Part shown: positions 15,316 through 21,562 of the stretch, in pieces
Numbering within the stretch: position 1 is the stretch's first letter
Layout: every line of letters starts with the position of its first letter
Assembly: GCA_936928855.1 (NCBI GenBank)
Contig: CAKZHZ010000105.1
Coordinates: forward strand, 1-53,817
Source of the DNA: an uncultured Polycyclovorans sp.
GTDB lineage: Bacteria > Pseudomonadota > Gammaproteobacteria > Nevskiales > Nevskiaceae
Length of the DNA stretch: 53,817 bases
Direction: 5' to 3'
Made by a program: the position numbers and the translations under genes
Notes under the pieces: generated by a model
What the model was told of the DNA's origin: nothing
What the model saw: only the letters and a program-made list of their open reading frames with translations
Databases searched by the model: none

Positions 15316-16030
15316 GGCGCAGGAAAGCCACGAATGCTTTCTTCGCAAAACTACTCGTCGCTTTTCCCTCATACACCACATCCAAAGTACCGGCTGGCAC
15401 AATTTCCCCAGACAAAAACTTTTGAATGGTTTGCACCCGATGGCTATTACTCTCCGTTCCGGGCTTCAAAGTGTTCGGCGCAATAAACATTGCCACTAGC
15501 GAAAGAAAATCCTGATCGGTTAGCTCCGCCGTAGTTTTATTAAAGTAGGCTCGTGCTGCCGCGTCAAAACCATGAACGCTCTTCCCATGGTCCTCACCGA
15601 AATATGCAATATTCAGGAACAGCCTGAGCTGCTCGTCCTTACTAACCATTGCGTCCAGAACATATCGAGCAATCAAGGTTTGCTCAATTTTTGCCAACCC
15701 TGGCTTGAACCCATCCGGGAAGTAAAGAAGCTTGACCAAACCTTGCGTTAGGGTCGTCATCCCAGCACCGGGCGTTTCGAGATCAACCCCCTTATGCTCG
15801 TAAAACGCGGGGTCCTCCACCGCAAGCAGCCAACTTATACGCTCTGGACTGAACGCCGAAACGTCAACTGAGCTACCCCATCGCGCGTAGGCTTCAGCAA
15901 CATAAGATGTCGTGTGCGCTCTAGCATCGTTAATTGCCCATGCATAGTACAAAATGGGAACGACAACAAACCCACAACCGATCCAGAACCACGAAGACCT
16001 TAGTGTTTTTGTGACAACCTTCAACTTCAT
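15302..16030 (-). CDS. GT51 peptidoglycan glycosyltransferase-like cassette protein
   Basis: This 242-residue protein has one N-terminal membrane segment (about residues 14-31) and the five-motif core of family 51 glycosyltransferases. Motif 1 is EDPAFYEHKGVD with catalytic E72. Motif 2 is GAGMTTLTQGLVK (90-100). Motif 3 contains KIEQ with the second catalytic E116 and MVSKDEQLRLFLNIAYFG, and FDAAARAYFNK follows. Family members polymerise lipid II into glycan strands at the outer face of the inner membrane. In motif 2 the usual S-T-I-T-Q-Q is T-T-L-T-Q-G, so one conserved Gln is lost. No transpeptidase domain is present. The ATG at 16030 is chosen over a TTG at 16054 that lies in the attC core. 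It is the last cassette of array 2. Confidence 0.8.
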   Translation of the reverse strand: MKLKVVTKTLRSSWFWIGCGFVVVPILYYAWAINDARAHTTSYVAEAYARWGSSVDVSAFSPERISWLLAVEDPAFYEHKGVDLETPGAGMTTLTQGLVKLLYFPDGFKPGLAKIEQTLIARYVLDAMVSKDEQLRLFLNIAYFGEDHGKSVHGFDAAARAYFNKTTAELTDQDFLSLVAMFIAPNTLKPGTESNSHRVQTIQKFLSGEIVPAGTLDVVYEGKATSSFAKKAFVAFLRLITA

Positions 16031-16047
16031 TTTCAATGCTCTCTTGC

Positions 16048-16108
16048 CGCCCAACGCCTGAATTAAGCCGCACCTTTAAACGGCGTTGCCTTGAATGAAT
16101 TGTTAGGT
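16048..16108 (-). other. attC site between cassettes 6 and 7 of array 2
   Basis: The site runs from CCCAACGCCTGAATTAAGCC to GTTAGGTC (core at 16102-16108), about 61 bases, with AAGCCGC and GCGTTGCCTTG arms that pair imperfectly. The TAA stop of the upstream cassette gene (16103-16105) lies inside the core, as is common in cassettes. Confidence 0.8.
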
Positions 16109-16711
16109 CGCGTCATTCCGGGCACTCCTTCCGTCTTGGGATAGAGATATACGACCTGCTGCCAGCAGGATGGACGCCAATAAAAAAGTCGAGAGAAAAC
16201 TTGGGTGAAGAGCGTATGATTTGTCTATACCTGAGTACCACAAAGCGAATACCAAAAGAAATGATGCTGTAGCGCTCCAACAGATCATGGCACTCCGATT
16301 CATAGCCATCCTCCCGAGCAGCACCCTCTCAATCAGTATTGAAATTAGGTAAATAACAAGAAGTCCCGCGAGAACTGATCCAGCAATACTTCCGGGGTCG
16401 ACTTCATCCCAGAGATTTGCAAGGAACGTCACACCCAAAGCAAACATAAGAACCAAAGCGGCAATCTTTGCTGAGAATTCTGCAAACCCGAGTACGCTTG
16501 GTGCAACACTCTTTGCTACTGCTCCCGTCGCACTAAAAGTGCGTTTGATGCGCTCGGCTTTAAGTTGAGATACGCGTAGCCTTACGTACTCGACCTTTTG
16601 CCGATGATCTTCGCCATTAGCGTTGACCCAGGCCTTCGCAAGCAAGGCCTCATCCGCGCTTCCACTCTCAAACTCCTTAAGCGCAGCCTGATACAGGTCT
16701 TCGTCACCCAT
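16103..16711 (-). CDS. Hypothetical cassette membrane protein
   Basis: This 202-residue protein has a soluble N-terminal helix region (about residues 1-55) and then four hydrophobic segments (about 80-100, 110-130, 142-160 and 170-188). The N-terminus contains ALLAKAWVNANGEDHRQKVEYVRLRV, a segment type (WAKA...ANGD...K.KYIRLR) that I recall from many small bacterial membrane proteins, often integron cassette products. No function can be assigned. It forms a single-gene cassette between the attC sites at 16728 and 16048. The composition is AT-richer than the surrounding chromosome. Confidence 0.65.
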   Translation of the reverse strand: MGDEDLYQAALKEFESGSADEALLAKAWVNANGEDHRQKVEYVRLRVSQLKAERIKRTFSATGAVAKSVAPSVLGFAEFSAKIAALVLMFALGVTFLANLWDEVDPGSIAGSVLAGLLVIYLISILIERVLLGRMAMNRSAMICWSATASFLLVFALWYSGIDKSYALHPSFLSTFLLASILLAAGRISLSQDGRSARNDAT

Positions 16712-16727
16712 TGATCTCCCCTCCCGG

Positions 16728-16825
16728 ACTAACGCCCACGTTGAGGTGCGTTTGAGGCGGCGTCTGCCTTTGCGGCAGCAAAGGTCAGCGACGGGTCAAA
16801 CGTCACCTCCAACGTGTTGTTAGCC
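16728..16825 (-). other. attC site between cassettes 5 and 6 of array 2
   Basis: The site is bounded by CTAACGCCCACG and GTTAGCC (16819-16825), about 98 bases, with internal arms GAGGTGCGTTTGAGGCGG and CGGGTCAAACGTCACCTC. Length and arm sequence closely match the attC at 4256-4353 in array 1, the clearest cross-array attC pair. Confidence 0.88.
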
Positions 16826-16826
16826 G

Positions 16827-17270
16827 TCATTGCCTCGGATCAAAATCTACAATTTTCAGAACGCTGAGTGCTGTGTCATACAGGACCATGAGGCCATAAA
16901 CGAAGACACCCACTACAACCGAATCAACCAGAAGTGCCAGTTGGGCATTGCCCTTGAATACAGGTGAATCGGCCAGTGTTAGCACAACGATCGCCAGGGT
17001 AATGAGCCCAACTTGCTCCTTGACCGAGAGCACCATTTGATCTCTGGTCGGAGCAAACAACTCAGCATTTCCGTACTCCTCAACAAGAGTTCGTATCTTG
17101 GTCAGCACGATGCCAGTTGTGGTTGAATTTATTGCCAAAAGTGCAATGAGAATGGTGAGTAAATTGCCTGCCAGAAAGGTGTTCAGGTAAGTGGTTTTCA
17201 GCCAACTTTGGACAAGCTGGGCCAGAAAACCAACAGCCAAGGCAATTAGCGCGGTCTTGAGGACTTGCAT
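16827..17270 (-). CDS. Small membrane protein, second gene of a two-gene cassette
   Basis: This 147-residue protein has four likely hydrophobic segments: about residues 5-22, 33-52, 85-103 and 109-130. A polar loop (TLVEEYGNAELFAPTRDQM) lies between the second and third. It is not recognised. The ATG is one base after the TAG of the upstream gene (ATGAAATAGCATG), so translation is coupled. Pairing of a soluble protein with a small multi-span membrane protein in one mobile cassette resembles sensor/effector defence or toxin modules, but no motif proves it. Confidence 0.65.
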   Translation of the reverse strand: MQVLKTALIALAVGFLAQLVQSWLKTTYLNTFLAGNLLTILIALLAINSTTTGIVLTKIRTLVEEYGNAELFAPTRDQMVLSVKEQVGLITLAIVVLTLADSPVFKGNAQLALLVDSVVVGVFVYGLMVLYDTALSVLKIVDFDPRQ

Positions 17271-17271
17271 G

Positions 17272-18114
17272 CTATTTCATGAGGTCTTTGAGAGCCGCTG
17301 AAATCTCCGCAGCAGAGCCTTCCATATGCATATCCTCCAACTCGACTTCCTTTACCGTCCTCGAAGTTTGCTGCCGTTTGCGAATCCCCGCAATCCGAAC
17401 GGAAATGTTGCCGCCACCTTGTGCGCTGTAGTCTACGAGGCCATTGACGGTTTCGTTCGATTGATCGACGTGAAGTGCTGCTTCTTCATCTGACGCAATA
17501 GAAAGCTTGTTTGTCGCCGAATTCATCACTTTCGCGAATTCTTTCAAGTTGTCCGGCAACGTCCCAGAAATATTGGCCATATTGGGAGTGAGGAATTCGA
17601 ACTCTAGCTCCTGAACACGGCCTTCATACTGGGCAATCATGTCCCAAAATTCCTGCACTTCGAACAAGGGCTCGATGTGCGCACGTAAGTGGTGCTTTTC
17701 CAAATACGGCTCAACCGTCTCGAAGATCAAAGAGGCAACTGCCTTTGATTGCTGAAAAGCAGTCGTACGCTTCTGTATAGCGAGCATCTGAACTTCTGGA
17801 TCATTCCAAATCGCCACAAGGACAGAGGGCCAGTTATCAAGATATTCGTCCTCGAACTCTCGAGTCTCGCGATGAATTGAGCGGTTGGCCGCAATCCGAT
17901 AAAGAATGAAATCGGACGTTGCGTGAAGACGCTTGGTAATCGTCTCGGTGCGAGGCGAAGAGAACTCGTTTGTTTGAGCTAGAGCTTGCTGCAAAAATTC
18001 ATTTTTCCGCTCCAAAAGCTGCTCAATAGTTGTGATGCCACTTACCAAATCACCTTGTAGATAGCGATCTATTGGCAGTAACTGATAACGGTACAGCTCA
18101 AACACAGTGCCCAT
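17272..18114 (-). CDS. Unrecognised soluble protein, first gene of a two-gene cassette
   Basis: This is a 280-residue soluble, mostly helical protein without signal or membrane segments. The N-terminus FELYRYQLLPIDRYLQGDL looks like a conserved family opening. The middle is helical and charged (EFEDEYLDNWPSVLVAIWNDPE). The C-terminal third is strand-rich (NISVRIAGIRKRQ) and ends in a charged tail with a helix. No catalytic signature is visible. It is translated immediately before, and probably together with, the small membrane protein at 16827-17270. It could be a sensor or regulator of that membrane partner. No name is justified. Confidence 0.65.
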   Translation of the reverse strand: MGTVFELYRYQLLPIDRYLQGDLVSGITTIEQLLERKNEFLQQALAQTNEFSSPRTETITKRLHATSDFILYRIAANRSIHRETREFEDEYLDNWPSVLVAIWNDPEVQMLAIQKRTTAFQQSKAVASLIFETVEPYLEKHHLRAHIEPLFEVQEFWDMIAQYEGRVQELEFEFLTPNMANISGTLPDNLKEFAKVMNSATNKLSIASDEEAALHVDQSNETVNGLVDYSAQGGGNISVRIAGIRKRQQTSRTVKEVELEDMHMEGSAAEISAALKDLMK

Positions 18115-18139
18115 CGATTCTCCCCCAGTTTAGTTATGA

Positions 18140-18217
18140 CGGCTAACGCTCCGGTTCACTCGCGGCCCTGCCGCCGCTTCGCGTCGTCAGGGCCGCGAGT
18201 GGAACCGATGGTTGGGC
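18140..18217 (-). other. attC site between cassettes 4 and 5 of array 2
   Basis: CTAACGCTCCGGTTCACTCG at one end pairs with CGAGTGGAACCGATGGTTGGGCC at the other (core GTTGGGC near 18211). The inner arms CGGCCCTG and CAGGGCCG make a strong palindrome of about 78 bases, the most regular hairpin of the attC sites here. Confidence 0.88.
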
Positions 18218-18223
18218 CGCAAC

Positions 18224-18685
18224 TTACTCCAAGACCCTTTTTAGAGTGCGAGCTTCGGAAACAATTTTGTTCTCCGTCTTTCCGTGGAAAGTTGCCATGC
18301 CAACCATGGTGTTTCCGTCGTTTTGGACTATGAAGACGTATGTGCCTACATCAAAACCAACGCCCCTTTGATCTTCAAAAACAAGCGTTGCTTGATGCCC
18401 CTGGATGGATCCAATATAGGAGAACTTTCGATTTGATGGCTGCCCGCCGCGCGTCTGTGAGCGAAGACTCGAACCTGTGAGCCGACGCCCAAGTTGTTTT
18501 AAATCTATTTTGCCTACTACGCGTGATTCCCCGTTTCGCTCTTCTACGATCTCCCAGATACCGCTGAGATTGACGCCCCGGTAAAAAACACGCTCCCAAA
18601 GCATGGGCCAAAGATAGCGACTGGCGACGTACGCCAGCGCAGTGGCGACCAAGCTCGCGGCCACTCCAATCCAGAATTCAGTCAT
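18224..18685 (-). CDS. Single-TM, beta-strand-rich cassette protein (Cap15-like layout)
   Basis: This 153-residue protein has one N-terminal hydrophobic segment (about residues 4-24, with a possible second amphipathic stretch around LWPMLWERVF). A strand-rich domain opening with NLSGIWEIVEE follows and ends MVGMATFHG and SEARTLKRVLE. The layout (short membrane anchor, then an LSGxW-initiated barrel) resembles the Cap15-like effector at 5461-6063, although sequence similarity is weak and no nucleotide cyclase gene lies beside it. It may be a stand-alone member of a related beta-barrel family, perhaps lipocalin-like. Function unknown. Confidence 0.6.
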   Translation of the reverse strand: MTEFWIGVAASLVATALAYVASRYLWPMLWERVFYRGVNLSGIWEIVEERNGESRVVGKIDLKQLGRRLTGSSLRSQTRGGQPSNRKFSYIGSIQGHQATLVFEDQRGVGFDVGTYVFIVQNDGNTMVGMATFHGKTENKIVSEARTLKRVLE

Positions 18686-18701
18686 GCCATTTCACTTGCG
18701 G

Positions 18702-18778
18702 CCCAACGCCTAACATAAGCCGCGCGAGGTACGAGCGTCGGGCGAACGAAGTGAGCGAACTTAATGTAATTGTTATGC
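18702..18778 (-). other. attC site between cassettes 3 and 4 of array 2
   Basis: The site runs from CCCAACGCCTAACATAAGCC to GTTATGC (18772-18778), about 77 bases. The arms are less regular than in the others (GCGAGGTACGAGCG and CGAACGAAGTGAGCGAAC). The core has A-T-G instead of the more usual A-G-G after GTT. The stop of the DUF4145 gene lies two bases from the core. Confidence 0.72.
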
Positions 18779-18779
18779 A

Positions 18780-19544
18780 TTACTTTTTCGGTCTACCCTT
18801 AGCCTTGTTTACTTTCTTGGCTATAGCTTTCAGCTTTTTTGTTTTCTCCTCATACACTTCCGATAGAACATGCTCGATGATTTCATAAGCGTCCATCACA
18901 TCATCCGTCGTGAGCTCGCCACCTTGGTGACTTCCTGCATTCCCGAGCCATTTTACAGCCATGAGCATATCTTTAAGTTCATCGTACTTGGCCGGAAGAA
19001 GGTCAATTCGTTGGTGCAAGTTAATTATTCGCCGCTTTCCGTTGACTAGGCGATATCGATTGACGTTCAGGTCATTTAGCATTGCTTCGACGGCTGCCCT
19101 GACATTACTCGAAGCCGCTGATGGGCTGCTAAAGAATAGACGGAATGAATTCTCTAGCTTTTCTTTTACTTCAGCAGGAGTTTTCTCTGGTATCTGAATT
19201 AATACCAAATGAGGCTGAAAGTATAGCGGCTTAAAGTAGTCACCGTAAATTTGTTGCGGATATCCTTCTTCATCGTGTTCTATATCCCAATCCAAGATCC
19301 CCTCACCCGAATTCGCGACAACCTCTTGGCAGCCTTCATTGGTGCATTTTAGAAGACAGGAATAGACGGTTGACACCCAATCAGGGTCCCAATCCTCGTG
19401 GCCATGCCACTTCCGGGACAAAGATGTTTCTTCGTTGAAGAAGGTGCCCTCTTTAATTCGGAGCAGCCCCTTTTTGCATGTGGGACACTGCCAGTCGGGC
19501 TGCGAGGCCTCGGTAAATGGGAGTTTGAATGCTTTTCTGTCCAT
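18780..19544 (-). CDS. DUF4145 (HEPN-like) protein with zinc ribbon
   Basis: This 254-residue protein has an N-terminal zinc-ribbon-like region (C20-x2-C23 and C62-x3-C66-x4-C71) and a C-terminal helical domain with AAVEAMLNDL and KWLGNAGSHQGGELTTDDV (H205). It ends in EIIEHVLSEVY, the pattern of DUF4145, which is related to HEPN ribonuclease domains. The strict R-x4-H motif is not seen (K-W-L-G-N-A-G-S-H instead), so nuclease activity is doubtful. The C-terminal tail is very Lys-rich and could bind nucleic acid. DUF4145 proteins occur in restriction and other defence loci. Single-gene cassette. Confidence 0.75.
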   Translation of the reverse strand: MDRKAFKLPFTEASQPDWQCPTCKKGLLRIKEGTFFNEETSLSRKWHGHEDWDPDWVSTVYSCLLKCTNEGCQEVVANSGEGILDWDIEHDEEGYPQQIYGDYFKPLYFQPHLVLIQIPEKTPAEVKEKLENSFRLFFSSPSAASSNVRAAVEAMLNDLNVNRYRLVNGKRRIINLHQRIDLLPAKYDELKDMLMAVKWLGNAGSHQGGELTTDDVMDAYEIIEHVLSEVYEEKTKKLKAIAKKVNKAKGRPKK

Positions 19545-19570
19545 GATTACCGCCAGTTAATCGATTTCTG

Positions 19571-19639
19571 CATAACGCCCAAGCTCAGCCGCCGGACCCG
19601 CCGGAGGCGGGGACGGTCGGCTGGAGCGCCTTGTTGGGC
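19571..19639 (-). other. attC site between cassettes 2 and 3 of array 2
   Basis: The site is bounded by CATAACGCCCAAGCTCAGCC and GGAGCGCCTTGTTGGGCG, about 69 bases. Inner arms CCGCCGGACCCGCC and GGAGGCGGGGACGG pair. The core GTTGGGC is at 19633-19639. Confidence 0.88.
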
Positions 19640-19648
19640 GACAAATGC

Positions 19649-20329
19649 CTACCGAAGATAGTCTGCACAGAATTTCTGCACGAAAAGCTGCATTTGCTGA
19701 ACCTGGCCCGCGTCGTAGTTGCCGAAGTGGCCATGTGCTGCATCGTTTCGCAGATTGGCCCAAGAAGTAATTTGCTTCTGGACGAGCGGGCCATACACCC
19801 CGGCTTTCGCGACTGCAGCATTTAGTGGATCAATCGTGAGTGGCCTTCCTTTGGGGCCGAGTATGGGAATGCCTTTTTCTTCAGCAACCTTTCGCATAGA
19901 GTCCTCAAGCACTGCCCCGAGGATGACGGCGGCAGCGTCCTTGTATCCCTCAGAAAGCAAATGCTCAGCCATCTCTAGGAAATCGACGAATATCTCCGCC
20001 TGGACGAGATTTCTGAAGTTCTGGAGTAGCCCTGACTGTATGTCGTGCTCCACCGCCTTGAACAGGCCAACAACGTCACTTACATGGCGGTAGTGATTGC
20101 TGTGCATTTCATTGAAATGCGCGATGCCGGTGGAAGCCTTGAACATTGCAAAGTAGTGGCTGTCATCACCGTACAGCCGCGAAATCAACCGACCACCTCG
20201 TGCCGTTATCGAGATCAGTTCTTGTACGCGATCATGGGGAAGGTAGTCGCCGGCAACCGAAGCGTCGGATACGAGTTTTTCTCCGACCTCGATCAGATTT
20301 CGTATTTCTTTTTCCATCAACTGGTTCAT
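19649..20329 (-). CDS. HEPN-domain cassette protein
   Basis: This is a 226-residue all-helical protein. The C-terminal part shows AAAVILGAVLEDSMRKV and then WANLRNDAAHGHFGNYD with the R-x4-H motif (R194, H199) that is the catalytic signature of HEPN ribonucleases. Many HEPN proteins are RNases in toxin-antitoxin, abortive infection and CRISPR systems, so a defence or stress role is plausible. No antitoxin nucleotidyltransferase (MNT) is encoded in this cassette. The N-terminal 120 residues are unassigned. The ATG at 20329 follows shortly after the attC core. The neighbouring cassette carries a related DUF4145 protein. Confidence 0.75.
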   Translation of the reverse strand: MNQLMEKEIRNLIEVGEKLVSDASVAGDYLPHDRVQELISITARGGRLISRLYGDDSHYFAMFKASTGIAHFNEMHSNHYRHVSDVVGLFKAVEHDIQSGLLQNFRNLVQAEIFVDFLEMAEHLLSEGYKDAAAVILGAVLEDSMRKVAEEKGIPILGPKGRPLTIDPLNAAVAKAGVYGPLVQKQITSWANLRNDAAHGHFGNYDAGQVQQMQLFVQKFCADYLR

Positions 20330-20353
20330 CTATACGTACTCCCCGCCTTTGTC

Positions 20354-20424
20354 GCCCAACGACTAGGTTAAGCCGCCGGCCGCGCGGGAGGCGTGGCCGG
20401 TCGGCTTGAACCGCTGGTTAGAGA
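20354..20424 (-). other. attC site between cassettes 1 and 2 of array 2
   Basis: The site is bounded by GCCCAACGACTAGGTTAAGC and GGCTTGAACCGCTGGTTAGAG, about 70 bases. Strong arms GCCGGCCGCGC and GGCGTGGCCGG pair. The upstream cassette gene reads through half of the site before its TAG at 20363-20365. Confidence 0.88.
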
Positions 20425-20749
20425 GCAACAGGCGCACGACAACATAGAACACCGTGGCAGTTGCAGGAAATGCGACGAGGTGCCAAGTGCCGAACAGGCC
20501 AACCAAACTGGCAAGCTCTAGCCAGCCGCCGCCAAAAAGCGTGACGCCTAAAAGAAGCCCGAAGGGCACCGGAACAGCGGCGATGGTTACTGGCCCCCAC
20601 GAAGGCGTAAGAAGTAGGGTGCCACTAACCACAAGGGCTGCGACGCGAGACATGTATGAGAGGCGGCGAGAGAGCGGCCAGACTGCCAGCCACACCAGAA
20701 AGGCCGGCAGGAAAAAGACCATTAAGACCCAGACGATCCAACCGGCCAT
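20363..20749 (-). CDS. Small hydrophobic cassette protein
   Basis: This 128-residue protein is dominated by four hydrophobic segments: about residues 3-22, 33-50, 57-73 and 84-105. Its tail (NQRFKPTGHASRAAGG) is encoded by the attC itself, a usual feature of cassette genes. It is not recognised. The ATG at 20749 is preceded by GAGAG within the attI/cassette junction; an upstream open frame to 20836 runs through attI and is disregarded. It is the first cassette of array 2, next to attI, and therefore the most recently acquired if the integrase worked in the usual way. Confidence 0.65.
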   Translation of the reverse strand: MAGWIVWVLMVFFLPAFLVWLAVWPLSRRLSYMSRVAALVVSGTLLLTPSWGPVTIAAVPVPFGLLLGVTLFGGGWLELASLVGLFGTWHLVAFPATATVFYVVVRLLLSNQRFKPTGHASRAAGGLT

Positions 20750-20760
20750 GCTTTGCTCTC

Positions 20761-20825
20761 TAACAGTGATTAGACCGCACGCAGCACGATTGAATAACGC
20801 TGCGCGCTTCATAACTTCGGAGAAC
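20761..20825 (-). other. attI-like site of array 2
   Basis: Sixty-five bases are identical to 6108-6172 except at two positions. On the minus strand the site ends in CTAATCACTGTTAGAGAGC, where cassette 1 begins. From here to 21283 there is no intact gene, only the leader, the eroded integrase promoter and the integrase relic. Confidence 0.8.
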
Positions 20826-20974
20826 AGCCGAGGCACGGATCATCGTTACCCTCTTATCTTCAATGACTTACCAGGCCTCTAACCGGCCTGGCGTGTATTC
20901 GCTTGCGCGCGTCATTTTGCTCACCCAATAACAACGCCGTATGTCCGATCCGCATTAACGGAGGCACATCAAGG

Positions 20975-21246
20975 ATGATTCCGCCCTGAAGCCGCGGCTG
21001 CGGGAGCAGCTCGGGAGAGGTTTCGAACGCGCTGCTACAGCCTGCGCGAGGGCGCAGGGCTGGTCTTTGGGAAATATCCGCAATACGGCGCGCGCCGAGC
21101 GCTGTCGGCTGGCGAACAACGTCCTGTACTGGCGTGAAGTCCCTCATCCTGAAGTTCCCGACCGCAGTGATCTGGCTACGTTATGCCCGAGTCGCGGGGG
21201 CGCATCAAGTGGTGGCCGTGGGGGGGGCGATGAGGCAACAGGCGAC
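20975..21246 (+). pseudogene. intI: Integron integrase relic, second copy, strongly degraded
   Basis: The first 100 bases align with the start of the intI fragment at 6315. The initial ATG is altered (the remaining ATG reads into a stop after four codons), there are frameshifts, and about 175 bases are deleted relative to copy 1 (the part corresponding to roughly 6400-6572). The last 130 bases are again close to copy 1. The LexA box is lost and the promoter weakened, so this copy has been decaying longer or with fewer constraints than copy 1. Confidence 0.75.
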
Positions 21247-21283
21247 TGATGTGAAGCCGATGTGGCTGGCCCTGGCCTTCGAT

Positions 21284-21562
21284 TCAGGGGTGCGCCGTCG
21301 CCGGCTCCCGCAGCAGCCAGGCCAGTGCCCAGCCCAGCAGGGTGACGCCGGCCAGCCACAGCAACAACGCCGGCCAGGCGCCCAGCAGTGACAGGCCCAG
21401 TCCCGGCAGCACTGTGACGCCCGCCAGGGCGCGCCGCTCGGGCACGGAGGCCGCACCGATCAGGCCCTGGCGCCGACGTCGCTTGGGATCGCGCCACGCC
21501 AGCACCGCCAGGGCGAGCCCGCTGCACAGCAGGGCCACCACGGTCAGCAGCTCAGTGCTCAT
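21284..21562 (-). CDS. DUF3325-like small membrane protein of the iron uptake operon
   Basis: This is a 92-residue protein with three likely membrane helices separated by a basic loop (RDPKRRRRQ). Its size, helix spacing and position after a PepSY-domain membrane protein and TonB receptors match DUF3325 proteins of siderophore/haem loci; sequence similarity alone is weak. The ATG at 21562 overlaps the PepSY stop by 11 bases; the longer frame to 21631 lies within the PepSY gene. It is the last gene of the operon. Confidence 0.55.
   Translation of the reverse strand: MSTELLTVVALLCSGLALAVLAWRDPKRRRRQGLIGAASVPERRALAGVTVLPGLGLSLLGAWPALLLWLAGVTLLGWALAWLLREPATAHP

Noticed and set aside
16031..16054. 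TTG start for the GT51 cassette gene
   Set aside because: It lies inside the attC core and adds eight residues with no homology; ATG 16030 is more likely.
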